A stretch of 64,000 nt of DNA from Synchiropus splendidus. Lineage: Eukaryota; Chordata; Actinopteri; Syngnathiformes; Callionymidae. Each line of letters opens with the position of its first letter. Position 1 is the first letter of the stretch. The stretch covers positions 12,463,031 through 12,527,030 of the forward strand of contig NC_071337.1 in assembly GCF_027744825.2 (NCBI RefSeq), read 5' to 3'. The notes beneath the pieces were generated by a model. The model searched no databases. It was not told the DNA's origin and saw nothing but the letters and a program-made list of their open reading frames with translations. This document shows positions 12,021 to 22,511 of this stretch, piece after piece. The position numbers were made by a program, and so were the translations under genes.

Positions 12021-12487
12021 GATGCAAAAATCCACCCATCCACCCATCGTCGCCGGCTTATCCGTTGCCGGGTCGCGGGGGCAGCAGTTTCAGGAGGTCA
12101 CGCCAAACGCCCTTCTCCCGAGCGGTATCCACCATCTCCGCCTGGGGGAACCCGAGACGCTCACAGGCCAGCGTAGAGATATAATCTCTCCACCTGGTCC
12201 TGGATCGACCCCTCACTCTCCTCCCAGCTGGACGTGTCTGGAACACCTCCAAAGGGAGGCGTCCAGAGAGCATCCTGATGAGAAGCCCGAACCACCTCAA
12301 CTGACTCCTCTCAATGTGGAGAAGCAGCGGCTCTACTCCGAGCCTGACAGTGACAGAACTTCTCACCCTATCTCTAAGGGAGACGCCTGCCACCCTTTGG
12401 AGAAAACCCATTTCAGCCGCTTGTACCCGGGACCTTGCTCTCTCGGTCATGACCCAAAGCTCATGGGTCGGGACGAAGATGCAAAAA
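12021..12487 (-). mobile_element. 5'-truncated Rex3-like (RTE-clade) LINE insertion with target-site duplication
   Basis: GATGCAAAAA occurs exactly at 12021-12030 and 12478-12487 and brackets the element as a 10-bp target-site duplication (11 bp if the next T is counted). The insert (12031-12477) is on the minus strand. Its 3' end has the GGATAAGC-type terminus followed by a short GGGTGGAT tail, read as TCCACCCATCCACCC on the plus strand, which is characteristic of Rex3/RTE elements. Within the 161-codon ORF at 12058-12543, residues 1-22 come from flanking DNA. Residues 23-161 are the conserved C-terminal region after the reverse transcriptase, with the motifs VMTERARSRVQAAEMGFLQ, VEPLLLHIERSQLRWFG and RTRWRDYIS, ending LLPPRPGNG. 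Only about 139 codons of an element normally about 900-1000 residues long are present, so it was dead on arrival. The intact tail reading frame and perfect duplication suggest a fairly recent insertion. Confidence 0.92.
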
Positions 12488-13340
12488 TATATTTTGTAAT
12501 TATTGTCAGTCAAAATCGTTTTTAAAAGGACTTGAAGGTTCAAAAGTGTTTATAGGAATAGAGTTCTCCCAGTGTCTCACTGAGTGTCTTAGTGTTAGTA
12601 TTCCATTTCGACCTCTGGGCTTCACTTCATAAATGTTGCTGGATGATGACAGATTTCAGTACAGCTTGTTGACAGGTCGTCCATAGCAGGTCGTGCACGT
12701 GTTGTGAACAAAATCCCAAGTGGCTTCATGGGTTCTGTGGTTCTTGATGTGTCAGCAAAATAAAAAAATTTAAATTTATATTAAAAAAACATAAAAATTA
12801 TGCTCCAAACTGAAACAGCCTCATGCAGTCTGTCGACCACTTCTCATCTGCCCTTCCCAGATCATGTCCCTCTGCTCTCTCCAACACTGCCTTTTCTTGG
12901 ACTCATCGTGCCAAAACCCACCTGAATCATCATCGCAACTGGTCTAACTGGAAATGTGCCTTGAAAAAGCTGAAAATAAATGGCGTCTTTCGTGTCTGGT
13001 CCGTTTCTCGATGCATGAGATTCTATTCAAAGGGATCAAGACTGTAAATTGGAGTGTGGTTGTTTTGTTTCAGAGGCCACGGTTATGTCATTTCCCAGCA
13101 AAACAAATTATTGACATGAGATCGGACAGATCGAAACGCACCTGAACACAAAGACAAAACAACCTCGGGCAAGCTTAAAGGCAACTGGGCTCTGTGTAGA
13201 AACATGAAGGGAGGCCTCATCTCTTTATAGAGCAACTCATCTGGCGTATTGAGTGTCTTGTAAAAATACACAAAACTCTCAAAAAAGTGAGCATAAGTTC
13301 CAGCCATCGAAAGCGCTTCATTTCCTGTGGGCTAAAACCT
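12488..13340. other. unique non-coding DNA
   Basis: No gene or repeat was recognised. Two short ORFs near 12823-13145 overlap in different frames without motifs. Confidence 0.4.
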
Positions 13341-13440
13341 TTCTCTCAGCCACGCCCCCTCTCTTGTGATTGGTCAGGAGGTATCCTTCAGCCCGCCTCT
13401 GCAGCCCTAGCACTATTAAACGGCATGTAAACTCCACACT
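13341..13440 (+). promoter_or_regulatory. promoter-like motif cluster (weak)
   Basis: CCACGCCCCCT (GC/CACC box) at 13350-13360, an inverted CCAAT box GATTGGTC at 13368-13375, and a TATA-like TATTAAA at 13414-13420 lie in the order and spacing of a vertebrate core promoter. The surrounding DNA is GC-richer than its neighbours. No transcript start or downstream exon can be shown, and chance occurrence is possible. Confidence 0.2.
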
Positions 13441-14307
13441 TGAAGGATAAAATCTTCCCACTTCCTCGTCGGTCTATACCAGCCGGACTCAACGGGTCAC
13501 AGCGCAGAGGTCATTATTCTAAATGAGCTTTTCATGCAACATGAAAGTGGCAGGGTGCACACGACACAGATGAAATCATCCCATTGAATGCGTGTTTTTT
13601 CAGAGTACATTTCACCCATTCATATGGACCAGGAGGCTCCTGCTGGTTGGTAGGAACGGCTGTTCTTGCCTGATCCTAGTTGCTTCTGAATGCTATAACC
13701 GTCCCTTCTCATAGCCTATGGTTGGTTAGGATCAGGATGAGGGCGGTATTCAAAGCTGCCTGGCTGCCTTTCATGCCATAATACCTAATTCATCTCACTA
13801 TCAATTTGGGATCAGTAGTTATACAGTATATGCTACCACATTTAGCCAGAAGATTCAGTCAAGTTGGCCAAAATGAACGTGATACAGAGTCGTAATTGGT
13901 CAGATGCCACCAATCCAGCAATGCATGTTTTATGATGATATGATACTGTATTCCCTTACTGCGTTATTGAGGAAAGAACATGTTTTTTGTGACCCATAAT
14001 TCCAAAACAAAACGTATCCCTGTCCCATTCAATGGTGAGATTGTAACTCAAAATATATAGGGGAAACTGTATTTTGTTGGGACACCACAGGTCAAGTTTT
14101 AGCTAGGAGGGCGTCTGGGCATCTGCAAAACATGAATAAAATGGACCGTATCTTGGCCTGTAGATGCTGCCATGTACCAGCGTAATCTGGCGGGCACGCT
14201 ACAGTCGAGATTCGGGTATCCATTTTTTCACGCCCAGAAGCTAAAAGCCTGCCTCAGGTGGAAAATGCCCTCTTGGAAAGTATCATATCCAGTTCCAAAC
14301 ATTTGCG
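13441..14307. other. non-coding DNA with one small inverted repeat
   Basis: CCTGATCCTA (13669-13678) and TAGGATCAGG (13727-13736) form a perfect 10-bp inverted repeat. Nothing else was recognised. Confidence 0.4.
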
Positions 14308-14331
14308 TTTTTTTTTTTTTTTTTTTTTTTT
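14308..14331. repeat. poly(T) tract
   Basis: 24 consecutive T. It could be the poly(A) tail of a minus-strand retroposed sequence, but the DNA beyond it (14332 onward) resembles no known transcript or SINE, so it is left as a homopolymer. Confidence 0.9.
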
Positions 14332-17300
14332 CCTGAACATGAACAGATGTCCGATGGCGCAGCTGGGCAAGTTCAACTTTCTGAAACCTTGTGAAGAAGC
14401 ATTTCCCTTTGCTACTGTGTCTTTAAAGGGCGGACGCGCGGTGGTTTGTAAAGAAGAAACATTGCAGCGTGTCACTGGAAAAACGCTGTATAATCAAGTC
14501 TGTGAGGACGTTCGGTGAAGCCAGTTCCTGAATAGGATGCAGCTACTTGGTTGCTATGTGCTGTTACCACAGTTACAATAATTCTGACCCCAGATGTTTT
14601 GATTAAAGGTTACAAAATGCCATCACACAATGCCCTTAGGAAGACAGATTGCTTTCCACGTTTCTCCAACGCTTATATGACACCTCAACGTCTAACTAGT
14701 AGGGAAAAAAAAAGACAACACCGATGGCTTACTGTGCAGCCCACATCAGAACCCTTACAGCTATGTTTCGAGGGAGATTTTCTTGCATATTTGTGTCTCC
14801 CTGTCACCAGGTTTTTTAAGTTTTGCTTGTGAACTATTTCAAATCCTTCAGAGAGCAAAGCTCTTTCTCCTCAAATCTTCAATGAAGCGAGCAGCGCAGA
14901 CATTCAATAGTCCTAGAAAATCTTTTTATTATGGGATTCCTCTGAAGACGAAAAAAGACACTTGTGATAGTTTGTCTTTGGTAGGTTGAAAAAAAAATAA
15001 AACTCTGAACAAGACACTTATGACTAGGAACCAGTGGTAATGAGTCGTTCTACAGAGGGGTTTTAAAAATTAGCAAGCCATAAGACTGGTGAGTCTTTCA
15101 AACGGCATATTGGTGTGGACCTGCTCTTGTGGTGCAGGGGCGAGTAAGTATGTGCAGGATTTGGAACAGATGCTGAGTTTTGTTCGCCATTTTCAGTGGC
15201 AATAAAAATACAATAAATGAACTGCCACACCTGTCACAGTGATTTCCCTGTGCTTTGATATTGATATTTGATATAGTTTCCTCTGTGCTATTGGCCGACT
15301 CAGTCTCAATGCTAAGGTGCCAAATAATGACTTTATGCCAGTGGACTTTTGCCTCTTTTGCATGGCATGTTGCCACATTGGTGTTTCAATGGTCTCCCCT
15401 CGAACGTCACGTTCCGAAAGGGTGGGTTGGACATGTGCGGCGGCTGATTGAGAGCTCTTGTTTAGTAGTTACTGTATCAAAAGGAGTTTCAAATGATTGC
15501 TTTTATAGTAAATAATGAATCACTGATGTCTTGATATTATTGTTGCTCAAACGTTTTCTGTGAACATCAGCATTTTAGACTCTGATTTTATTCATTTGGA
15601 CAAAGGACAAAGCAATATTCTTCCTCACACTCAAAAGTAGAGGTGAATGTTTGGTGCTTCCCCTGTTCATCTTTGTAAAAAATAACAAATTTAGGAAGCT
15701 TTTTTTGTTATATGTCTCAGTATCTTGATCTCACACAATTATATAAAACTTTTTAATTATTATTACTGCTCTTCATTGATTTTATAATGATGACTTTTTT
15801 TATTATTATATATTATATAATATTTAACTGAAAATGCCACAAGTTTATTTTCAGTAATATTTAGATAAGATTAATGGAATAAATTCATTACAGATGATAA
15901 TTAATCATACTTTTTTTTTCTATTTTGGCACTTAATTTAGCGATTTATAGTTCCTTATCTGACTATGGACTTTACTGACAATGCTTCCCAGAAAGCTGTC
16001 GCCAACTGACAACAGTATTTCTACTCATCAGAAAAATCAAATGTTCATGAGTCAAAATCAGAAAAATGATCAGGACCCTGAGTGCATGAGTGAGTCATGG
16101 CGTGTATCATAAGGCGACGACTCCTGTTCGCCTTCACACTCTCCCTGGTGTGGATGAGAGCCTCAATGTTCCACGTGTGCCAGGTGGACTCAGGTCCAGG
16201 GCTAAAGCCCGGTGTGTCTGTGTCTACTCAGCTGTCACGACCAGAAAATTCCGACACTTCACAACGCTTTCTTCACGACATCACATCACTACCTGTGACT
16301 TGCAAATGAAGCCTGAGCAAGCAGCGCCATAAATTCTGTCTGATAGTAGATTTGGGATTTGAGTGTGGCTGAGACCTCAGGCCGATTCTATCGTACAATC
16401 TTTGTGCATCTCTCCCCCTCTTCAAAGAACACTCCACTGGCAGCTTTTACAACCCTTGGCGCATTGTTACCTACGGCGACGTCGGTAAGACCGAAGATAC
16501 GTTGTCAGAGAAGTTGTTAAGGCATTCCCAATTCGAATTATTTAAGGAGCACAGGATGAGTTGAAATTCTAGTAACACATTTACCGGAGGCATCTTACGA
16601 CGATCCACTAATTATTTTTTACAGTTACTGTTCTGCCACTGCCACGCCGCCTCCTCCGCCGCTTCCTGCGCCTCGCTCGGTTCCGGCCTCCTGCCTTCTG
16701 AAGCACAAAGTCTGCTTCTGCATTATCGCTGGATGAGCAGTCATACTATGAGAGGTTTAATCCACCATTAAGCAAGAGAGGAGTTACAAGGGATTTGGAA
16801 AGTACAGTGTGACCCGAGTTGCACCTGCACAAGTTACGGAAGTACACAACAGAACAAGAGCAGGTGCAATATTCACATTTGTTTTATTGCTAGTGACATT
16901 TACAACGGAGGAATGCGGCAGCAAAATGAACACATGCTGGTGTTAAATGAATCCTCTGTGGATTCATGTAATTTTAGGCTGGTTTTAGGACATGGAACCA
17001 GAATGGTTCAGATGCCAATGAAGAAACAGGATTTTGGAATAGTACTTGCTGACCGAATATAAGTCAGACACAGATAAGTGATGTAATGTAGCGTAATTAT
17101 ATAAACACTGTGATTTTCTCAAAGCTGACTGAATTATTGAACATTGATAACATTAACAGTGACAACATCATGTCAGTACCATCATCATTGAAAGCAGGCT
17201 GAAAACTCAGGGATGCTATTACAAACTCTGGAAAAAAAAAAGATTTAAGAATAGCTATGTTTAATACACTGCAGGAGAGGCATTAAATCACAAATTACGT

Positions 17301-17589
17301 GAATAAAAAACACAAGCAAATTTGTTGCCATGATAACTAAACCCCCCCCTAGAACCTAAATCTTAAATACGAGAGCAGAAAAATAGACACAAGGCTCCTT
17401 CCCTTAGGCTGATGCTGGAGTACTATGAGCAAGTGAAAGTACAAAAACACTTAGAGAGAGCAGATCTCTGCTGAGCAGGCAACATTATTTCTTTCAGTCT
17501 TCTTGGATCCAGAAGAGTGGAACACCACCACAGTCAAATGTTATGCTCGTCTTGTTATCCTCATCTCCTCAGTAAGTCTTTGGAGGCGT
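14332..17589. other. unique non-coding DNA
   Basis: An AT-rich block with TATATTATATAATATT-like sequence lies near 15770-15830. Two overlapping ORFs at 16090-16332 share no motif with known proteins; one has a hydrophobic N-terminus after RRR. A GC-richer CCGCCTCCTCCGCCGC stretch lies near 16640-16680. No repeat family was recognised. Confidence 0.4.
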
Positions 17590-17850
17590 TTTGCTGAAAA
17601 AGCTGGAGGTAGCAGAGATGAAGATGCTGAGCTTCTCTCTGGGAGTGAGCAGGATGGATAGGATCAGGAAGCAGTAGATCAGAGGGACAGCACATGTCAG
17701 GTGTTTAGGAGACAAAGTCAGAGAGGCTAGATTGAGATGGTTTGGACATGTACACAGGAGAGAGAGCCAGTACATTGGTGGGAAGATGTTGAGGTTGGAA
17801 CTGCCAGGCAGAAGGTGGAGAGGAAGGCAAAAGAAGACCTGCACGATTAG
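17590..17850 (+). mobile_element. RTE-clade LINE C-terminal fragment
   Basis: From 17603 one frame reads LEVAEMKMLSFSLGVSRMD, RIRKQ, a TAG stop where the family usually has a Tyr, IRGTAHV, then DKVREARLRWFGHVHRRESQ, YIGGKMLRLELPGRRWRGRQ. These are the conserved tail motifs after the reverse transcriptase of fish RTE-type LINEs (FGDKVREARLRWFGHV and MLRLELPGRR type). The frame is almost intact over about 85 codons with a single in-frame stop. The extreme 3' end and all of the endonuclease and polymerase are missing. No target-site duplication was found. Confidence 0.87.
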
Positions 17851-19514
17851 AATCTTACATTCACATTACTGTCCTCTTCATCTCTACGAGATGACCATTT
17901 TTCCAAACCAATAGCTCTGGCTTGTCACACTTCAGGAAACGTATTGTCATTTTTTTTTTCTTTGGGTTACGGTCGGCCGGATGTCGGATCTTATCTGGAA
18001 TTGTGTTACTAAGTATAGTACTGTACGTGTGAGTGGTGTCACTGACTGACCTTTAGTGAAAGGCCAGTGTATTTGGGAAAGGAATAGAAAACCGCGCACA
18101 CGTGGTCTGCCGATAGAGATCCTTGGCAAACAACGGCACGAGACCATGTTGACCTTTATTAATATATGTATATTTAAAGGAATATTATCTGGTACAGGTC
18201 AGTAGTATACCTTTTAGAACGCAACCATTCACTTACTCTTTGTTTGTCAAGGATGTCATGTATTTGCTGGAGTTGCAAAATCCCATGAAATGTTCTAAAT
18301 GAATTTCATTTGAATTTTTTTGCATGAGTGGACAAACATTGGCGACTTACCCACATTGCAGAGCAGGTCTGACCGACTTTCTTGCTTGGTTTCTACTGAT
18401 TGTGCAAGCGATATCCAGTGTGCCTCTACATGTAGAAAGTCAGTGTTAAACCCCAATTTCCACAGATTTCGGGGGCGGCGCAGAGGCAGAGTTTTTCAAA
18501 AAGAATAAATTTCCAATTCCATTTTTGTGGAGCCGCGCCCTGCACCGCAGCACAGAGAAGTGATGTTAATACAGGAAGTTTTCGCAATAAATCCCTGAGC
18601 AGATTTTGGAGGTCGATCTTCAGCCTACTCCCTATGACACTTGTCATGAACTCTCTTTGCCTCTTTCAATCTGTGAACTACTGTTGGATTGATGATTCTC
18701 ATGTGACCAATGATACAAACCGTTTTTTGCTATACTTGGGACACAGGAAAGCAGCATTTTTGATGGAATTCCCAGCAGGCGTTGGAATATTTACAGGGAT
18801 GAAACACATTGACATGTGGCAAGTGCATGTTTTTTTTCCAATTGGTGCTTTTCGTGGGCTTGGAACTTTGGTCCATTTATCAAGGAATTATTTTGGGTTT
18901 CAAGTATAAAAAATACATTGGAAAAAATATTGCACCAAAGTCTCTCAGATTCTCTCCCCACTGCTTTCCTTTGATGTCTGCAATCCCTCTCTGTAGACTT
19001 CCAGGTGTTTCCTGAGACTCAATCTCTTTGCACAACCGACACATCTCACCTCATATAGACCATCTCTGTATGTGGCTTTTAAGATATGAAAAATCTTGGG
19101 GTATTTTGCTATATGCTTTTCCTCACTGCTTAGGTCTGCTCAGCCACAATCCATGTTTCCTCAACCTCAAAAATTCCATCTTATTCTCTGTTTTCAACAG
19201 ATAAAAATCGTGATTTTTCACCCATGCCAACACTGGTCACGGCTCTCCCTGCGGCCTTGAGAGATCAAGGTGACAATGTTTGTTCGCTTTTGCAGAAAAA
19301 GTTGCAAATAATGAATTGAATTCACTATTGTGGAATGTTTTATCAGCACATTTACAAAAGAATAATTAACCTCTGTGTTTGTCTTTTCTGTATTCCAGGA
19401 ACTTTAACTTCAAATAGTGGCTCGGTTTTGTTTGAAAAATCCACCCAAAAGTGCACAGAAATAAGAACAAAAATAAGAAATAAGAAAATAAAATGAAGCC
19501 TTTTCAGTGGATGT
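17851..19514. other. unique non-coding DNA
   Basis: No exon or repeat was recognised. ORFs up to 91 codons (18634-18909) lack motifs. Confidence 0.4.
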
Positions 19515-19562
19515 TGTCATCTCACGGAGAACTTGTGGTGGTCATAATGTTATGGCCTACAC
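19515..19562. mobile_element. possible terminus of a mariner-type element
   Basis: GTGGTCATAATGTTATGGCC (about 19537-19556) closely resembles the terminal sequence of a dispersed mariner-like element common in fish genomes. Only this end was found, so it is either a relic or a coincidence. Confidence 0.3.
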
Positions 19563-19859
19563 TTGCATGTCATCCTTCAGAATATCATCATCATAATTCC
19601 CTGTTCTTATTCATGTTTATTTGAATGGAATACACAATGTATCACAAGTATTCTTTCAGCTGGTGTAATATCAGCAAGAATGATTGTTGATCTTTGTCAT
19701 GCAATTGTGAGTCAGGATTTAAAGGTCACTTCAAATAATGAACATTAATGGTTTCTATTTCACATTAGACTGAGACCTGAAAGTGGCTTTCATCAGCGCC
19801 AATGCAAGGTGCCGTAGCAGGTTAATGCTCAAGATGAGAGCGAAGCATTATTTCAAGAA

Positions 19860-20130
19860 TCTCATCTCGACCGCCCACATTTTCATTTGAAATATACTTG
19901 AAGTGTCGCCAATTCGGCCCCATTTAAAATGTGTTTCTTCATGTTTAAACAGAGACAATTACCAGGCTGAAAATTGGTTTTCCTGCTGGTTTAGACCAAA
20001 GCCTGTTTTTTTTTCTTCCTCACAAATTGTTTTTTCAGCACGTGGCGATGAAGAAAGTGAGACAAAGAACCGGAGCGATGGCGTGTTAATTATGACTTAA
20101 CTGGCTAATTATCTAATGATGAAGTGTCAC
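19860..20130. promoter_or_regulatory. candidate conserved non-coding element with TAAT-core cluster
   Basis: This stretch is repeat-free. Within 45 bases at about 20086-20120 it contains TTAATTATG, CTAATTATC and CTAATGATG, a cluster of homeodomain-type sites. That composition is typical of vertebrate developmental enhancers, but conservation cannot be judged from one sequence. Confidence 0.2.
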
Positions 20131-20143
20131 GATGCCCCTGGGA

Positions 20144-20181
20144 GACACACACACACACACACACTCACACACTCACACAGA
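20144..20181. repeat. (CA)n microsatellite, imperfect
   Basis: A CA tract followed by CACACTCACACACTCACAC imperfect units. Confidence 0.9.
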
Positions 20182-22277
20182 CAAATAGAACAGCTGTTGA
20201 GGTTTCCCATTAAAATGAGATGAGGTCAGATCTCATGCCTGCGTCCTGACTTTAAGCGCTGGATCTAGTTTATGTCCGTGAACGTGTTTCTAGGAAGCTT
20301 CCGCAGGCCCTGCTGATGTCTCAACCCAAACCTTCATCTGTGTTTTTATGTGTCTCTTTATCCACTTGTCTTCCCCTCTAGAGGTTTCATTTTTGCGACT
20401 TCATGCGGAAAAAAGACGGCAAGGCAACCGTCTCCAAAAAAACGCACTTGAACTTGCTGTGATTCCTTCGTTTGACTTGTTTATTAAGAAAAGCAACACG
20501 AGTCGTCGCTTTCTACTGCTTTTCATTGATTCTTTTTACCACAAATGGTTTGTGCGCTCGAGAGCCCGACTCGGTTATGTGGCGCCTCATGATTTTTAGA
20601 CATGAAATATGAGTATACTATTTTTTTTTGCTAACTTCTAGCACCACGAGTCGTCTCTTGTGAGCTACCTTGTGTTGAATTAATAGCACAGTCGCTAAAT
20701 TGAGACGGGCAGCAGTGTTCACAGCTGTATTTATGCCAACTTCTCAATGATCAAAATGCTCGTGTTCTCAGAGGATTTTACTTTTGTAACTAGAGAGAAG
20801 TTGTATTAAAAAAAATGGCTGTCCCATATTGGCGCCTGGTATGGTTGTTCGTGCGTGCTATTGAGGACCAGCAAATATACTTTGGCTTGTGGGAGTCCGG
20901 TCGAGCGATGCGTGGAGATTCGGCATGGAAGATACAATGCCGAGAAATGAGGTCGGCCATCTTGTCTGCGACTAGGTGTCTTGGAAATGGCGTCGGATGT
21001 GATAGAAGCTGTGCTAGACAATACACTGAAGGCGACAGTGGTGGTCACAGTCCTACACTGGTTTCCATCCAAACCTTTTTTTAAAAAATTTGTGAAAATT
21101 GACAAAAACAAAATGTGTCTTTCTGCCAGTCTTAATTTGTTTTTATTTGGTGATTATTGAGAGTCGAGTGCACCATGAGATGATGTCATCAGAGAGCGTC
21201 TGTCTGCCACAAAACACTCAGCTGACTGTTTTTTGCTGCAAAAATGCAGTTCAGGTGTTATTACGAGTCAAACACAGGTTTTTCGCAGCTCTGTGGTCAC
21301 CTGCTTACTGCAACCACAAGGTCACATTTGATTGTATTTGAGAAAACAAAGGTTTGCCCGTAACATTAAAGTGTTTTTCATGGTCCTCTCCGAAGAGTGT
21401 ACTGCTCACGTGTCCGTGGCACAATTACCATTCGCTCCTTTGTGATGACATCGACCATGACCTGAACAGTTGCTGCTGAATAAACGCTAATTTGTAGAAT
21501 TGTTAGTGATGTGAAGTAGCGACTTTTGGTGAGAGAGCCGAGGCAGAAGGGGCCATGAAGTCATTGTTTATCAGCAAAATCTCTTTCCATAGCAAGAGGT
21601 CAATACTTTTTATCAAAAATCCACCTCCTTCAATTGTGAAAACATCTTTGCGTTTGGTGAGGGGGATTTGTAGTGTCTCCATTCATGCTTATTTTTGGTA
21701 TTTGTGAAAATCTGAAATAGAATAGGTGGATGCAAACCTCATGAGTCATCATCTTTGTGGCTGGACAGTTGAGGATGTGTCACCAGATAAACGCCTGAAA
21801 ACGTTATATAATACAATATAGTCAGAAAATACAAATAAGACATCCCAAACTTTGGGTCAAACTGAAGATTTTTCTCTTTAACAATTTACCTTTTATCTAC
21901 TATTTTTAAATCCCCTTCTGAAATAGTGATATCTAAGTTGAATATTTCATTGAAAACCATTTCAATTCCAAATGTCAGTCACGGGCCAAAGACATTTTTT
22001 CTTAGTTGTCTTTACCGGAGTGCTTTCTGTATATTTTACATACTAATGTTTCCCAGCAGCTTCTACAATCTGTTTTCTCTCCTTCCGTTTTTCTTTGCAC
22101 CATGTTTGCTGCTCTCTTCGCTCATCACTCTTTTCCTATAGTGAACCTCCAGATGTCCACCTCTTCCAAAAATGATTTATTCAACAGTCAAACATCTTGA
22201 GCTGACTTCCGTTGCGAACTGTCTATATAGCAAAGTGACTCGACTGGCGCCCTGAAATAATCTATTTAAGTTTTAAA
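20182..22277. other. unique non-coding DNA
   Basis: At 20806-21111 ORFs of 89 (+) and 101 (-) codons overlap across the same CpG-containing segment, which also has GCCATCTTG (YY1-like) at about 20957-20965. Neither protein is recognisable. The segment might be an unannotated first exon or promoter, but there is no further support. Confidence 0.35.
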
Positions 22278-22511
22278 CAACCCATTAAAAGAGGCAGTGC
22301 AGCCATGCACTGGCAAGTTCTTCCGAGGTTGAAGGTTCCACACCAGCTTGAGGCTGAGGTTGGGGTTCTGTGTGACGTTTGTATGTGGGTGTCGATGCTT
22401 GTTCAGCTCAGGGTGTCCCCCACCTCTCACCCAAGCAGCTGGGATAGGCTCTGCCCTCCATGACTCCAGCTGAGAATAAGCAGAAAATAAATCTGAGTCA
22501 ACCCATTAAAA
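22278..22511 (+). mobile_element. SINE insertion with 13-bp target-site duplication
   Basis: CAACCCATTAAAA is present exactly at 22278-22290 and 22499-22511 and brackets a 208-bp insert. The insert starts with a head resembling a decayed tRNA gene: a B-box-like GAAGGTTCCACACC follows a GTGCAGCCATGCACTGGCA region that corresponds to the usual GGTGCAGTGG start. Its 3' half carries AGGGTGTCCCCCACCTCTCA and CAGCTGGGATAGGCTCTGCC, the hallmark of a very common teleost tRNA-derived SINE/LINE-tail unit. It ends in GAATAAGCAGAAAATAAAT. The central section is shortened relative to the usual form. It encodes nothing and would have depended on a LINE partner for mobility. Confidence 0.88.

Noticed and set aside
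14308..14518. Processed pseudogene suggested by the poly(T) tract
   Set aside because: The sequence next to the tract does not resemble any transcript I know and no flanking duplication was found.
16090..16332. Overlapping 80- and 70-codon ORFs, one resembling a signal-anchor start (RRRLLFAFTLSLVW)
   Set aside because: No continuation as an exon, no catalytic motif, and an equally long ORF in another frame.
20806..21111. Opposing 89- and 101-codon ORFs in a CpG-containing segment
   Set aside because: Neither is recognisable. Low stop density on both strands here fits base composition rather than coding.
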